From Enterocloster bolteae (lineage in GTDB: Bacteria; Bacillota_A; Clostridia; Lachnospirales; Lachnospiraceae): a stretch of DNA of 9,258 bases. The position numbers and the translations under genes are program-made. Shown in pieces: positions 1 to 6,236 of this stretch (position 1 is its first letter; the number at the start of each line of letters is the position of its first letter). The notes below the pieces were generated by a model. It was not told where the DNA came from. It worked only from the letters and a program-made list of their open reading frames with translations, and ran no database searches. Location of the stretch: positions 1 to 9,258 of the forward strand of contig JAETTS010000077.1 of NCBI GenBank assembly GCA_021769025.1. The letters run 5' to 3'.

Positions 1-1406
1 AAAAGGAAACTGGAGTCACTTTCAAAGATGTGGCAGGGCAGGACGAGGCCAAGGAATCCCTGGTGGAAATCGTCGATTTCCTGCACAATCCTGGAAAATA
101 TACCCATATCGGCGCAAAATTGCCAAAGGGAGCGCTGCTGGTGGGCCCTCCGGGAACCGGTAAGACGCTGCTTGCCAAGGCAGTGGCAGGGGAGGCTCAT
201 GTGCCTTTCTATTCTCTCTCCGGCTCAGATTTTGTGGAGATGTTTGTAGGTGTAGGCGCCTCCCGAGTTCGTGACTTGTTCAAACAGGCTCAGGAGAATG
301 CGCCGTGTATCATTTTTATCGATGAGGTAGACGCTATCGGCAAAAGCCGTGATTCCCGATATGGAGGAGGCAACGATGAGAGGGAGCAGACTTTAAATCA
401 GTTGCTTTCCGAGATGGATGGTTTCGACTCCTCCAAAGGTCTTTTGGTTCTGGCTGCCACCAACCGTCCGGAGATTCTGGATCCGGCGCTTCTGCGCCCC
501 GGCCGTTTTGACCGGAGAATCATTGTAGATAAGCCAGATTTAAAAGGACGGGTAAATATTTTAAAAGTACATGCCCAGAATGTGTCTTTGGATGAGACCG
601 TAGATCTGGATGCCATTGCGCTGGCGACTTCCGGTGCTGTAGGTTCCGACCTGGCGAATATGATCAATGAGGCTGCGATTTTGGCAGTGAAGAACGGGCG
701 GAAAGCGGTCAATCAGAGAGATCTGTTTGAAGCTGTGGAAGTGGTCTTGGTAGGCAAGGAGAAGAAGGATCGGATTCTCAGCAAGGAGGAGAGGCGGATT
801 GTCTCTTACCACGAGGTAGGCCATGCGTTGGTCAGCGCCTTACAGAAGGATGCGGAACCTGTACAGAAGATTACCATTGTGCCAAGAACTATGGGAGCGC
901 TGGGCTATGTGATGCAGGTGCCAGAGGAAGAGAAGTATCTGAATACAGAGAAGGAGCTTCAGGCTATGCTGACTGGATGCTTGGGAGGACGGGCAGCAGA
1001 GGAATTGGTGTTTGAGACTGTTACTACAGGGGCTTCCAACGATATTGAGAAGGCCACCAGGATTGCCAGGGCGATGGTGACCCAGTATGGCATGTCAAAG
1101 AAATTTGGATTGATCGGACTGGCCACCCAGGAGGATCAATACTTAAGTGGACGTATGGTATTAAACTGTGGGGAAGCTACTGCGGCTGAAGTGGATCAGG
1201 AAGTTATGTCCATGTTGAAAAACGCCTATGAGGAGGCGAAAAAGCTGTTGAGTGAGAACCGGGATATTATGGATAAGATAGCGGAATTCCTGATTGAGAA
1301 GGAGACCATTACCGGTAAAGAGTTCATGAGGATTTTCCATGAGTGCAAAGGGATTGCAGAGGAAGCCGGGAGCGACAAAGAGGCAGAGGGAATCCCGGCT
1401 GTATAG
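1..1406 (+). CDS. ftsH: ATP-dependent zinc metalloprotease FtsH, 5'-truncated by the window edge
   Basis: This is the C-terminal part of the membrane-anchored AAA+ protease that unfolds and degrades misassembled membrane proteins and short-lived cytosolic regulators. The frame is open to the left edge (first full codon at 3; upstream residues read KETGVTFKDV, the usual FtsH lead-in), so the GTG at 30 and ATG at 28 are not starts. About 467 residues remain; the N-terminal membrane helices (about 150-200 residues in the family) lie outside the window. Counting the valine codon at 30 as residue 1: Walker A GPPGTGKT 39-46, pore-loop region near 68-75, Walker B IIFIDEVDA 94-102, second region of homology with arginine fingers about 143-162, zinc site HEVGH 261-265 and the third zinc ligand Asp in TGASND (338). 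All catalytic residues seen are intact. It ends in a short acidic tail and its stop touches a perfect hairpin. Family assignment is secure; whether it is the housekeeping copy or a paralogue cannot be told from this part. Confidence 0.97.
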   Translation, partial: KETGVTFKDVAGQDEAKESLVEIVDFLHNPGKYTHIGAKLPKGALLVGPPGTGKTLLAKAVAGEAHVPFYSLSGSDFVEMFVGVGASRVRDLFKQAQENAPCIIFIDEVDAIGKSRDSRYGGGNDEREQTLNQLLSEMDGFDSSKGLLVLAATNRPEILDPALLRPGRFDRRIIVDKPDLKGRVNILKVHAQNVSLDETVDLDAIALATSGAVGSDLANMINEAAILAVKNGRKAVNQRDLFEAVEVVLVGKEKKDRILSKEERRIVSYHEVGHALVSALQKDAEPVQKITIVPRTMGALGYVMQVPEEEKYLNTEKELQAMLTGCLGGRAAEELVFETVTTGASNDIEKATRIARAMVTQYGMSKKFGLIGLATQEDQYLSGRMVLNCGEATAAEVDQEVMSMLKNAYEEAKKLLSENRDIMDKIAEFLIEKETITGKEFMRIFHECKGIAEEAGSDKEAEGIPAV

Positions 1407-1440
1407 AAACCAGGCCGCCCAAGCAGGGCGGCCTGGTTTC
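1406..1440. terminator. perfect 15-bp hairpin between convergent ftsH and nitroreductase genes
   Basis: The arms GAAACCAGGCCGCCC (1406-1420) and GGGCGGCCTGGTTTC (1426-1440) are perfectly complementary around the 5-base loop AAGCA. The first base of the stem is the last base of the ftsH stop codon. The position between two convergent genes and the GC-rich stem fit a shared bidirectional terminator. A true U-tract is missing on both strands: only the TTT inside the 3' arm follows the GC core, so intrinsic termination is likely but its strength is uncertain. Confidence 0.7.
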
Positions 1441-1466
1441 TGGCAGTCAGTCCATTTTATGGGTTA

Positions 1467-1985
1467 TTATTTTATAACAGCCACCTTCCCGATTTTTTCT
1501 ACAGCCTTCTTCTCGGAGGAGGCAGGATATCCCAGTGCCGCCATACCGTATACCACATGGTTTTCGGGAATGCCCCATTGGGTTAAGATGCTTCGGATAG
1601 ACGGCCGGTGGCAGATGGTCTGCAGCTGGTTGATCCAGACAGAGCCGATGCCGAAGGACCATGCAGCCAGAAAGATATTCTCCAGAGCGCAGGCGTTGTC
1701 TTCTCTGCCAAAGGGACTGTCCGCCTCATTGGATGGAAGGATGAGAACCTGGGGGTGGTACATATCGTAATTGGTGCGGTTCAGTTCTGATGAGATGGCT
1801 GCAGCCAGCGTTTGAATCTTCTCAGGGTCTACCACGGCCGTAAATTTCCAGGTCTGCCTTCCCATGCCGCTGGGCGCATATCTGGCGGCTTCTAAGATCT
1901 GTTCCAACTCCTGGGCAGGAATTTCTTTTTCCTGAAATGCCCGGACACTTCTTCTTGTCATGATTGTTTCTATAACTGGATTCAT
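1467..1985 (-). CDS. short nitroreductase-family FMN oxidoreductase
   Basis: The 172-residue protein belongs to the nitroreductase-like flavin fold: NAD(P)H-dependent, FMN-binding dimeric enzymes that reduce nitro compounds, quinones or related electrophiles; the physiological substrate cannot be read from sequence. Visible signatures are the N-terminal RRSVRAF (11-17, FMN phosphate arginines), APSGMGRQTWKF (37-48, a variant of the usual PSG-x-N-x-QPW), the helix ENIFLAAWSFGIGSVWI (102-118) and the C-terminal AALGYP (149-154). The length suits the compact Clostridia subgroup. The ATG at 1985 is chosen because AGGAGG (minus strand, 2000-1995) sits 9 bases upstream. It lies 24 bases behind the membrane-protein gene, so the two are probably one transcript. 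The Asn-to-Gly and Pro-to-Thr changes in the second motif are the only oddities. Confidence 0.9.
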   Translation of the reverse strand: MNPVIETIMTRRSVRAFQEKEIPAQELEQILEAARYAPSGMGRQTWKFTAVVDPEKIQTLAAAISSELNRTNYDMYHPQVLILPSNEADSPFGREDNACALENIFLAAWSFGIGSVWINQLQTICHRPSIRSILTQWGIPENHVVYGMAALGYPASSEKKAVEKIGKVAVIK

Positions 1986-2009
1986 AGTGAAATACCTCCT
2001 TTTTCCAAC

Positions 2010-2591
2010 TTATCTTCTATTGTAAACAGAATTGTGAAAAAAGCAAGGAAATTGTTCGTAAAGCCTTTGAAGCAGGATGGTGGTGGAGATGATGAAAAAG
2101 ATTTCCAGGGCGCTGCTGACAATGCCTGCGATGAAAAGAAGGATGCCGCTTAAAATAGTAATAAAAATCAGCCACAGGCGGTAGCGCCTCATCCGATTGC
2201 GCACCCTTTGGGACAGAGAAGACAGCTTCCAGAAGGTTAGGTAAAGGCATATCAGGACAAGGATAGAGGACACAAATGCAAATGCCACATGAAGGAAGGA
2301 CTGAAACGGCACTTGGGAGGGCAAATAGGGCGTGGAGACAGCAGCTACCAGAAGGGCCAGGGCTGTGTGAAGCAGAAGGGACTCTGTTTTGTGACGGGCA
2401 AGGTTGGAGAGAAGGCGACCCAGAATACAGTGATAGTAAAGGCCGATGATCAGGCCAAGGAAGAAAAAAGCCATCTGCCGGTTCGGCCAATTGCCAATGA
2501 CAGACAGATTGGATGTCAGCCAGTTGGTACCGCTTACAAACAAGATTGTATAGATGGGAATAACGATATATGCAGTCAGGGATAATATCAT
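2010..2591 (-). CDS. hypothetical six-helix membrane protein
   Basis: I do not recognise the family. From the ATG at 2591 the protein has 193 residues and is strongly hydrophobic, with six probable membrane helices at about 3-20, 38-58, 70-88, 97-118, 137-157 and 160-178. There is no signal peptide and no obvious catalytic motif. The loop after helix 1 carries TNWLTSNLSVIGNW, and a very basic stretch (QRVRNRMRRYR, about 127-137) before helix 5 should face the cytoplasm. The frame runs upstream to an ATG at 2675, but that would add 28 residues encoded by a perfect inverted repeat; the AGGAGG at 2603-2598, six bases before the ATG at 2591, decides the start. The nitroreductase gene follows after 24 bases. 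Overall layout vaguely recalls DUF998-type small membrane proteins, but I cannot support that assignment. Confidence 0.75.
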   Translation of the reverse strand: MILSLTAYIVIPIYTILFVSGTNWLTSNLSVIGNWPNRQMAFFFLGLIIGLYYHCILGRLLSNLARHKTESLLLHTALALLVAAVSTPYLPSQVPFQSFLHVAFAFVSSILVLICLYLTFWKLSSLSQRVRNRMRRYRLWLIFITILSGILLFIAGIVSSALEIFFIISTTILLQRLYEQFPCFFHNSVYNRR

Positions 2592-2597
2592 AGTAGG

Positions 2598-2603
2598 CCT
2601 CCT
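2598..2603 (-). promoter_or_regulatory. ribosome binding site deciding the membrane-protein start
   Basis: AGGAGG on the minus strand, part of AAAGGAGG, lies 6 bases before the ATG at 2591. No comparable site precedes the alternative ATG at 2675, so translation should begin at 2591. Confidence 0.8.
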
Positions 2604-2611
2604 TTGAATGT

Positions 2612-2665
2612 TATGTGCTCTCAAAATCTTATAAAAGCAATGTAAGAACGTTTTGAGAGCACATA
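2612..2665 (-). repeat. perfect 15-bp inverted repeat with 24-base loop in the leader
   Basis: TATGTGCTCTCAAAA (2612-2626) is the exact reverse complement of TTTTGAGAGCACATA (2651-2665); 24 bases separate them. In the minus-strand transcript it would form a stem-loop ending 8 bases before the AGGAGG of the membrane-protein gene. It is not followed by a U-run on either strand, so it is not a normal terminator. It may be an RNA control element or an operator with two half sites. Confidence 0.75.
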
Positions 2666-2697
2666 TATAAATCATAGGATTATTGTACCCAATCTGA

Positions 2698-2727
2698 TAT
2701 ATCCCATATAGGATAAGAAACTGTCAA
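2698..2727 (-). promoter_or_regulatory. candidate sigma-A promoter for membrane protein and nitroreductase
   Basis: On the minus strand a perfect -35 TTGACA (2727-2722) is followed after 18 bases by GATATA (2703-2698), preceded by TG-G in the extended -10 position. The -10 matches the consensus weakly (3 of 6). A start near 2691 would give a leader of about 100 bases holding the inverted repeat at 2612-2665. A second -10-like hexamer, TACAAT (minus strand, about 2687-2682), has no good -35. Confidence 0.4.
2700..2715. promoter_or_regulatory. 16-bp palindrome inside the candidate promoter, possible operator
   Basis: TATCCCATATAGGATA is self-complementary except for the one pair 2705/2710. It lies in the spacer between the proposed -35 and -10 and overlaps the -10, where a repressor would block polymerase. 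No regulator family is recognised from the sequence. Confidence 0.35.
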
Positions 2728-2753
2728 TAATTACTAACGAACCAGGCAATACG

Positions 2754-4235
2754 TCAATGATAAATCTTGGCATGTTCGTAAATTGGCTCTGAAGTTAAGT
2801 TCACGCCTAATTTCTGGAAACAGCTGATATCCACCCGAGACAAGATCACAGAGGTATGGGCCTGGCAGCCTTTTAGCTTGGAAAGCTGATCCAGGGCTTT
2901 CTGGGCATGGATATCCGTGGCAGCACACATGGAAAGGGCGATCAGCACTTCGTCTGTATGAAGTCTGGGATTCTTGCTGCCTAAATAGCCGATCTTCAGC
3001 TTCTGAATGGGCTCAATGAAGGAGGGAGCAATCAGATGGATGTCATCTGGAATCTGTCCCAATGTCTTTACCGCATTCAAAAGCAGGGCAGCCGAGCAGC
3101 CAAGGAGGTCGCTGGTCTTGCCGGTGACAATCCGACCGTCTGGAAGTTCCATAGCAGCGGCGGGAGAGTGGTTGAGGGAAGCCTTCTCCTTGGCGACTCC
3201 AACCACTTTTCGGAAGTTCGGAGAAATCTTCGCCTGCTTCATCAGAAGCTCAATCTTGTATACTTCTCCTTCGGGATTGGAGTTTTTGGCCATACGATTT
3301 AAGGCATGGTAATAGCGGCGGATGATCTCCTGCTTGGAAGCTTCCTGGCAGGCTTCATCGTCAATAATACAGTTTCCTACCATGTTGACTCCCATATCAG
3401 TAGGAGATTTATACGGGCTGCTTCCGTAGATTCCCTCGAAAATCGCATTTAACACAGGAAAGATCTCCACATCACGATTGTAGTTTACCGTGGTTTCCCC
3501 GTAGGCTTCCAGGTGAAACGGGTCAATCATGTTGACATCGTTTAAGTCGGCGGTGGCGGCCTCATAGGCCAGATTGACCGGATGCTTGAGAGGCAGGTTC
3601 CAGATCGGGAAGGTCTCGAATTTGGCATAACCTGCCTGGATATTCCGCCTGTTTTCATGGTAAAGTTGAGACAGGCAAGTGGCCATCTTGCCGCTTCCCG
3701 GACCTGGGGCAGTGACGATAACCAAAGGCCTGGTGGTTTCTATATAGTCATTTTTGCCAAATCCCTCTTCACTGATAATGTGAGATACATTGTTGGGATA
3801 TCCATCGATCCGGTAATGACGGTAGACTGTGATCCCCATGTGTTCCAGCTTGGTTTTAAAGATATCGGCCGCAGACTGACCGGTATACTGGGTAATGACC
3901 ACGCTTCCCACGTATAGCCCTTTATCGCGAAACGACTGGATGAGACGAAGGACATCCACATCATAGGTGATGCCCAAATCGTAACGGATTTTATTTTTTT
4001 CGATATCCGCCGCATTGATGACGATGACGATCTCCGACTGATCCGCCAGCTGCATTAACATCTGAAGCTTGCTGTCTGGCGCAAAGCCAGGCAAAACCCG
4101 GGAAGCATGATAATCGTCAAATAGTTTTCCGCCAAATTCCAAGTAAAGCTTATCTCCGAATTGATTGATCCGGTCCCGGATGTGCTCTGATTGAAGAATC
4201 CGGTATTTTTCATTGTCAAAGCCTATTTTTGCCAT
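2754..4235 (-). CDS. DUF1846 / UPF0371 family protein of unknown function
   Basis: The 493-residue protein matches the full-length DUF1846 (UPF0371) family, found mainly in Firmicutes and Actinobacteria and typically about 490-510 residues. It starts with the family-typical MAKIGFDNEKY and carries EFGGKLFDDYHASRVLPGF (33-51), IVIVINAADIEKNK (69-82) and the glycine-rich TAPGPGSGKMATCLSQLYHE (175-194), which resembles a nucleotide-binding P-loop (GPGSGK 178-183). Later conserved-looking stretches are MVGNCIIDDEACQEASKQEI (285-304), LPDGRIVTGKTSDLLGC (364-380) and the C-terminal RLHTDEVLIALSMCAATD (424-441). No signal peptide or membrane helix is visible, so it is probably cytosolic. The biochemical role is not established to my knowledge; ATP or nucleotide binding is an inference from the loop alone. 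The start has a weak AGGGGA 9-10 bases upstream. It stands alone between a divergent zinc operon and a separately promoted downstream gene. Confidence 0.93.
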   Translation of the reverse strand: MAKIGFDNEKYRILQSEHIRDRINQFGDKLYLEFGGKLFDDYHASRVLPGFAPDSKLQMLMQLADQSEIVIVINAADIEKNKIRYDLGITYDVDVLRLIQSFRDKGLYVGSVVITQYTGQSAADIFKTKLEHMGITVYRHYRIDGYPNNVSHIISEEGFGKNDYIETTRPLVIVTAPGPGSGKMATCLSQLYHENRRNIQAGYAKFETFPIWNLPLKHPVNLAYEAATADLNDVNMIDPFHLEAYGETTVNYNRDVEIFPVLNAIFEGIYGSSPYKSPTDMGVNMVGNCIIDDEACQEASKQEIIRRYYHALNRMAKNSNPEGEVYKIELLMKQAKISPNFRKVVGVAKEKASLNHSPAAAMELPDGRIVTGKTSDLLGCSAALLLNAVKTLGQIPDDIHLIAPSFIEPIQKLKIGYLGSKNPRLHTDEVLIALSMCAATDIHAQKALDQLSKLKGCQAHTSVILSRVDISCFQKLGVNLTSEPIYEHAKIYH

Positions 4236-4271
4236 AAGAATTTATCCCCTGTATTTATTTCACTGTCTTTT

Positions 4272-4280
4272 AGTGTATCA
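4272..4280 (-). promoter_or_regulatory. possible extended -10 promoter for the DUF1846 gene
   Basis: The minus strand reads TGATACACT, an extended -10 (TG-A-TACACT, 4 of 6 in the hexamer), about 37 bases before the ATG at 4235. No convincing -35 lies 16-18 bases upstream; TTGATG is present at a spacing of 20. Weak evidence. Confidence 0.3.
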
Positions 4281-4334
4281 CAAGATGAGGGAAAATGCAT
4301 CAAAATTTTCTTTACATAAATGAAACCATAACCC

Positions 4335-4364
4335 TTGTTTTTCCTAAAAGGATTGTGCTATACT
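4335..4364 (+). promoter_or_regulatory. extended -10 promoter for the znuACB operon
   Basis: TTGTTT (4335-4340) and TATACT (4359-4364, 5 of 6) are 18 bases apart, and TG at 4356-4357 gives the extended -10 form TG-C-TATACT. Transcription would start near 4371, only about 19 bases before the ATG at 4390. I looked for a zinc-regulator box (Bacillus-type Zur TCGTAAT-N-ATTACGA or AdcR TTAAC-type) over this region and saw no convincing match. Confidence 0.55.
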
Positions 4365-4379
4365 TAAAAAATTAGTAAT

Positions 4380-4384
4380 GGAGG
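4380..4384 (+). promoter_or_regulatory. ribosome binding site deciding the znuA start
   Basis: GGAGG is 5 bases before the ATG at 4390 (8 before the GTG at 4393). The earlier in-frame ATG at 4378 overlaps this site and would sit about 7 bases from the predicted transcript start, so it is unlikely to be used. Confidence 0.65.
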
Positions 4385-4389
4385 CATAT

Positions 4390-5529
4390 ATGGTGAGATG
4401 GAAGAAAGCTTGCGCCTGGATTCTGATAGGGATATTGTGCGTGGGTACAGGTGCAGGCTGTGCGGGAAAAGGGAAGACGGAAGAAGGGAAGCGGGTACAG
4501 GGCGAAAGCAGGATTAAGGAAGAAAAGCCTGGGTCAGATAAGGAATCTTTCCCCAAATTGAAGGTTGTCACTACCCTGTTTCCCTATTATGATTTTGCCA
4601 GACAGATTGCAGGAGATAAGATAGAGCTTGACATGGTGGTGCCAGCAGGAATGGACAGCCATTCTTTTGAGCCGACACCGGCGGATATGCGTATGATTCA
4701 GGAGGCGGATATCTTAATTTGCAACGGCGGTGCTATGGAACATTGGGTCAGCCAGGTCATGGAAGCTTTGGACACTTCCCACATGACCATCCTTACCATG
4801 ATGGATTACGTGGATGTAGTGGAGGAAGAGGTCGTGGAAGGGATGGAAGATAAAGGGCATAATCATGAGGGGCACGATCATGAGAGCCACGAACAGGAAC
4901 AGGGTGACGATATGCAGGAGAGGAACAGCCACGGCGGCCAGGAGAACAATGGCACCATGTATGGCAGCCATGGGGAAGATACGGAAGACCATGAAATCGA
5001 ATATGATGAACATATATGGACGTCACCTGTCAATGCTATGGGATTTACTAAGGTTATAACCCAGGCCCTGGCCCAGGCTGATCCGGAAAACAGGAAGGAA
5101 TATGAAGCCAGCCGAGATGCTTACCTGGAGAAGCTGGAACATGTCCATCAGATGTTTTTACAGGTGGCAGAGAACCGAAAGAGGAATGTGATTGTGGTGG
5201 GAGATAAGTTCCCATTCCGGTATCTGGCTAAGGAATACGGATTCGACTATCGTGCCGCATTTTCAGGTTGCAGTACGGATACGGAGCCCAGTGCCAGAAC
5301 CATCGCTTACCTGATTGACAAAGTGAGGGATGAGAAGATTCCGGCAGTATACTTTCTGGAACTTTCCAGCCACCGGGTTTCGGAGATTATCGGGGAGGAG
5401 ACAGGGGCCAAGGTTATGCTTCTGCACTCCTGCCACAGTGTAACCAGAAGAGAGTTTGACTCCGGGGTAACGTATGTGGATCTGATGATGCAGAATGCAG
5501 AGAATTTGAGAAAAGGATTGGATGAATGA
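4390..5529 (+). CDS. znuA: zinc ABC transporter substrate-binding lipoprotein (cluster 9, ZnuA/AdcA type)
   Basis: This extracellular lipoprotein should bind Zn2+ (possibly Mn2+) and pass it to ZnuB. From the ATG at 4390 it has 379 residues. The N-terminus is MVRWKK, a hydrophobic stretch and a lipobox-like GAGC with the lipidated Cys at 24; Gly at -3 is unusual. A charged linker (25-54) precedes the mature fold, which begins at KLKVVTTLFPYYDFARQIAG. Metal-site features are MDSHSFEPTPADM (first ligand His91), a His- and acid-rich loop at about 157-201 with eight histidines, typical of zinc importers, and DEHIWTSPVNAM (second ligand His208). Where classical ZnuA has the third His in SH-x-AF-x-YL, this protein has GDKFPFRYLAKEYG (271-284) with Asp, followed by AAFSGCSTDTEPSAR; a HSCH pair lies at 346-349. 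The C-terminus GVTYVDLMMQNAENLRKGL marks a Clostridia subgroup. Its stop overlaps the znuC start by 4 bases. Confidence 0.92.
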   Translation: MVRWKKACAWILIGILCVGTGAGCAGKGKTEEGKRVQGESRIKEEKPGSDKESFPKLKVVTTLFPYYDFARQIAGDKIELDMVVPAGMDSHSFEPTPADMRMIQEADILICNGGAMEHWVSQVMEALDTSHMTILTMMDYVDVVEEEVVEGMEDKGHNHEGHDHESHEQEQGDDMQERNSHGGQENNGTMYGSHGEDTEDHEIEYDEHIWTSPVNAMGFTKVITQALAQADPENRKEYEASRDAYLEKLEHVHQMFLQVAENRKRNVIVVGDKFPFRYLAKEYGFDYRAAFSGCSTDTEPSARTIAYLIDKVRDEKIPAVYFLELSSHRVSEIIGEETGAKVMLLHSCHSVTRREFDSGVTYVDLMMQNAENLRKGLDE

Positions 5530-6236
5530 GCGCACTGATCACATGCAGCCATGTAGATTTTGGATATGAGAACCATGACGCGGTTATTGACTTGACAATG
5601 GAAATCAATGAGGGGGACTATCTGTGCATTGTAGGAGAGAATGGTTCCGGAAAGAGCACATTGATTAAGGGGCTCTTAGGGCTTTTGAAGCCGACTGCAG
5701 GAGTCCTGGATATGAGTGGGGAACTGAGACGGACTGGCATCGGTTATCTGCCCCAACAGACAGCAGCTCAGAGGGATTTTCCGGCCACGGTCTATGAGGT
5801 GGTGATCTCTGGCTGTTTAAGTAGGAGAGGGAATCGGCCCTTTTATTCAAAGAAAGAGAAAAAACTGGCTATGGATCATATGGAACAGCTGGGAATCGCG
5901 GATTTGAAGGGGCGTTGCTACCGGGAACTGTCTGGAGGGCAGCAACAGAGAGTCCTCATAGCCAGGGCACTGTGTGCCACCAGACAGCTTCTCATCTTAG
6001 ATGAACCGGTAACCGGCCTGGATCCTTGGGCTATTCAGGATTTTTACCGTCTGATTCGTAAGCTGAACAAGGAAGAGCACGTGGCTGTCCTTATGGTTAC
6101 CCATGATGTGGCAAGCGTGGTGGAACAGGCCAGTAAGATTCTTCACCTAAAACAGCGTGTTGTGTTCTATGGAACCACAAAAGACTATAAAGCCAGCCAG
6201 GCAGGAAGGCTGTTTTTGGGAGGTGAGACAGGATGA
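5526..6236 (+). CDS. znuC: zinc ABC transporter ATP-binding protein
   Basis: This cytoplasmic ATPase of 236 residues drives the zinc importer. All nucleotide-binding elements are present: aromatic A-loop near Tyr14, Walker A GENGSGKST (37-45), Q-loop LPQQ (75-78), signature LSGGQQQR (135-142), Walker B LLILDEP (155-161), D-loop GLD (164-166) and switch His193 in VTHD. The size and lack of extra domains match the metal-importer ATPases ZnuC/MntB. The ATG overlaps the znuA stop as ATGA, and AAAGGA (5512-5517) lies 8 bases upstream within znuA, so translation is probably coupled. A second ATGA joins it to znuB. Zinc rather than manganese is inferred from the His-rich loop of the partner lipoprotein. 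Confidence 0.94.
   Translation: MSALITCSHVDFGYENHDAVIDLTMEINEGDYLCIVGENGSGKSTLIKGLLGLLKPTAGVLDMSGELRRTGIGYLPQQTAAQRDFPATVYEVVISGCLSRRGNRPFYSKKEKKLAMDHMEQLGIADLKGRCYRELSGGQQQRVLIARALCATRQLLILDEPVTGLDPWAIQDFYRLIRKLNKEEHVAVLMVTHDVASVVEQASKILHLKQRVVFYGTTKDYKASQAGRLFLGGETG

Noticed and set aside
28..30. ATG at 28 or GTG at 30 as a real start of the first gene
   Set aside because: The ftsH frame is open to the window edge and the upstream codons encode the conserved lead-in TFKDVAGQDEA, so the gene simply begins outside.
1339..1770. 143-residue plus-strand reading frame spanning the end of ftsH and the nitroreductase region
   Set aside because: It runs through the terminator hairpin and antisense to a clear nitroreductase gene, has no ribosome site and no recognisable protein features.
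2289..2585. 98-residue plus-strand frame opposite the membrane-protein gene
   Set aside because: It is polar and featureless and lies antisense to a protein with consistent membrane helices and a strong ribosome site.
2592..2675. 28-residue upstream extension of the membrane protein from the ATG at 2675
   Set aside because: The extension is encoded by the inverted repeat, has no ribosome site, and a strong AGGAGG precedes the ATG at 2591.
4302..4309. AAAATTTT palindrome in the divergent intergenic region
   Set aside because: An 8-bp A/T palindrome is expected by chance in AT-rich intergenic DNA and matches no known operator.
4378..4389. znuA start at the ATG at 4378
   Set aside because: It overlaps the GGAGG site used by the ATG at 4390 and would be almost leaderless given the promoter position.
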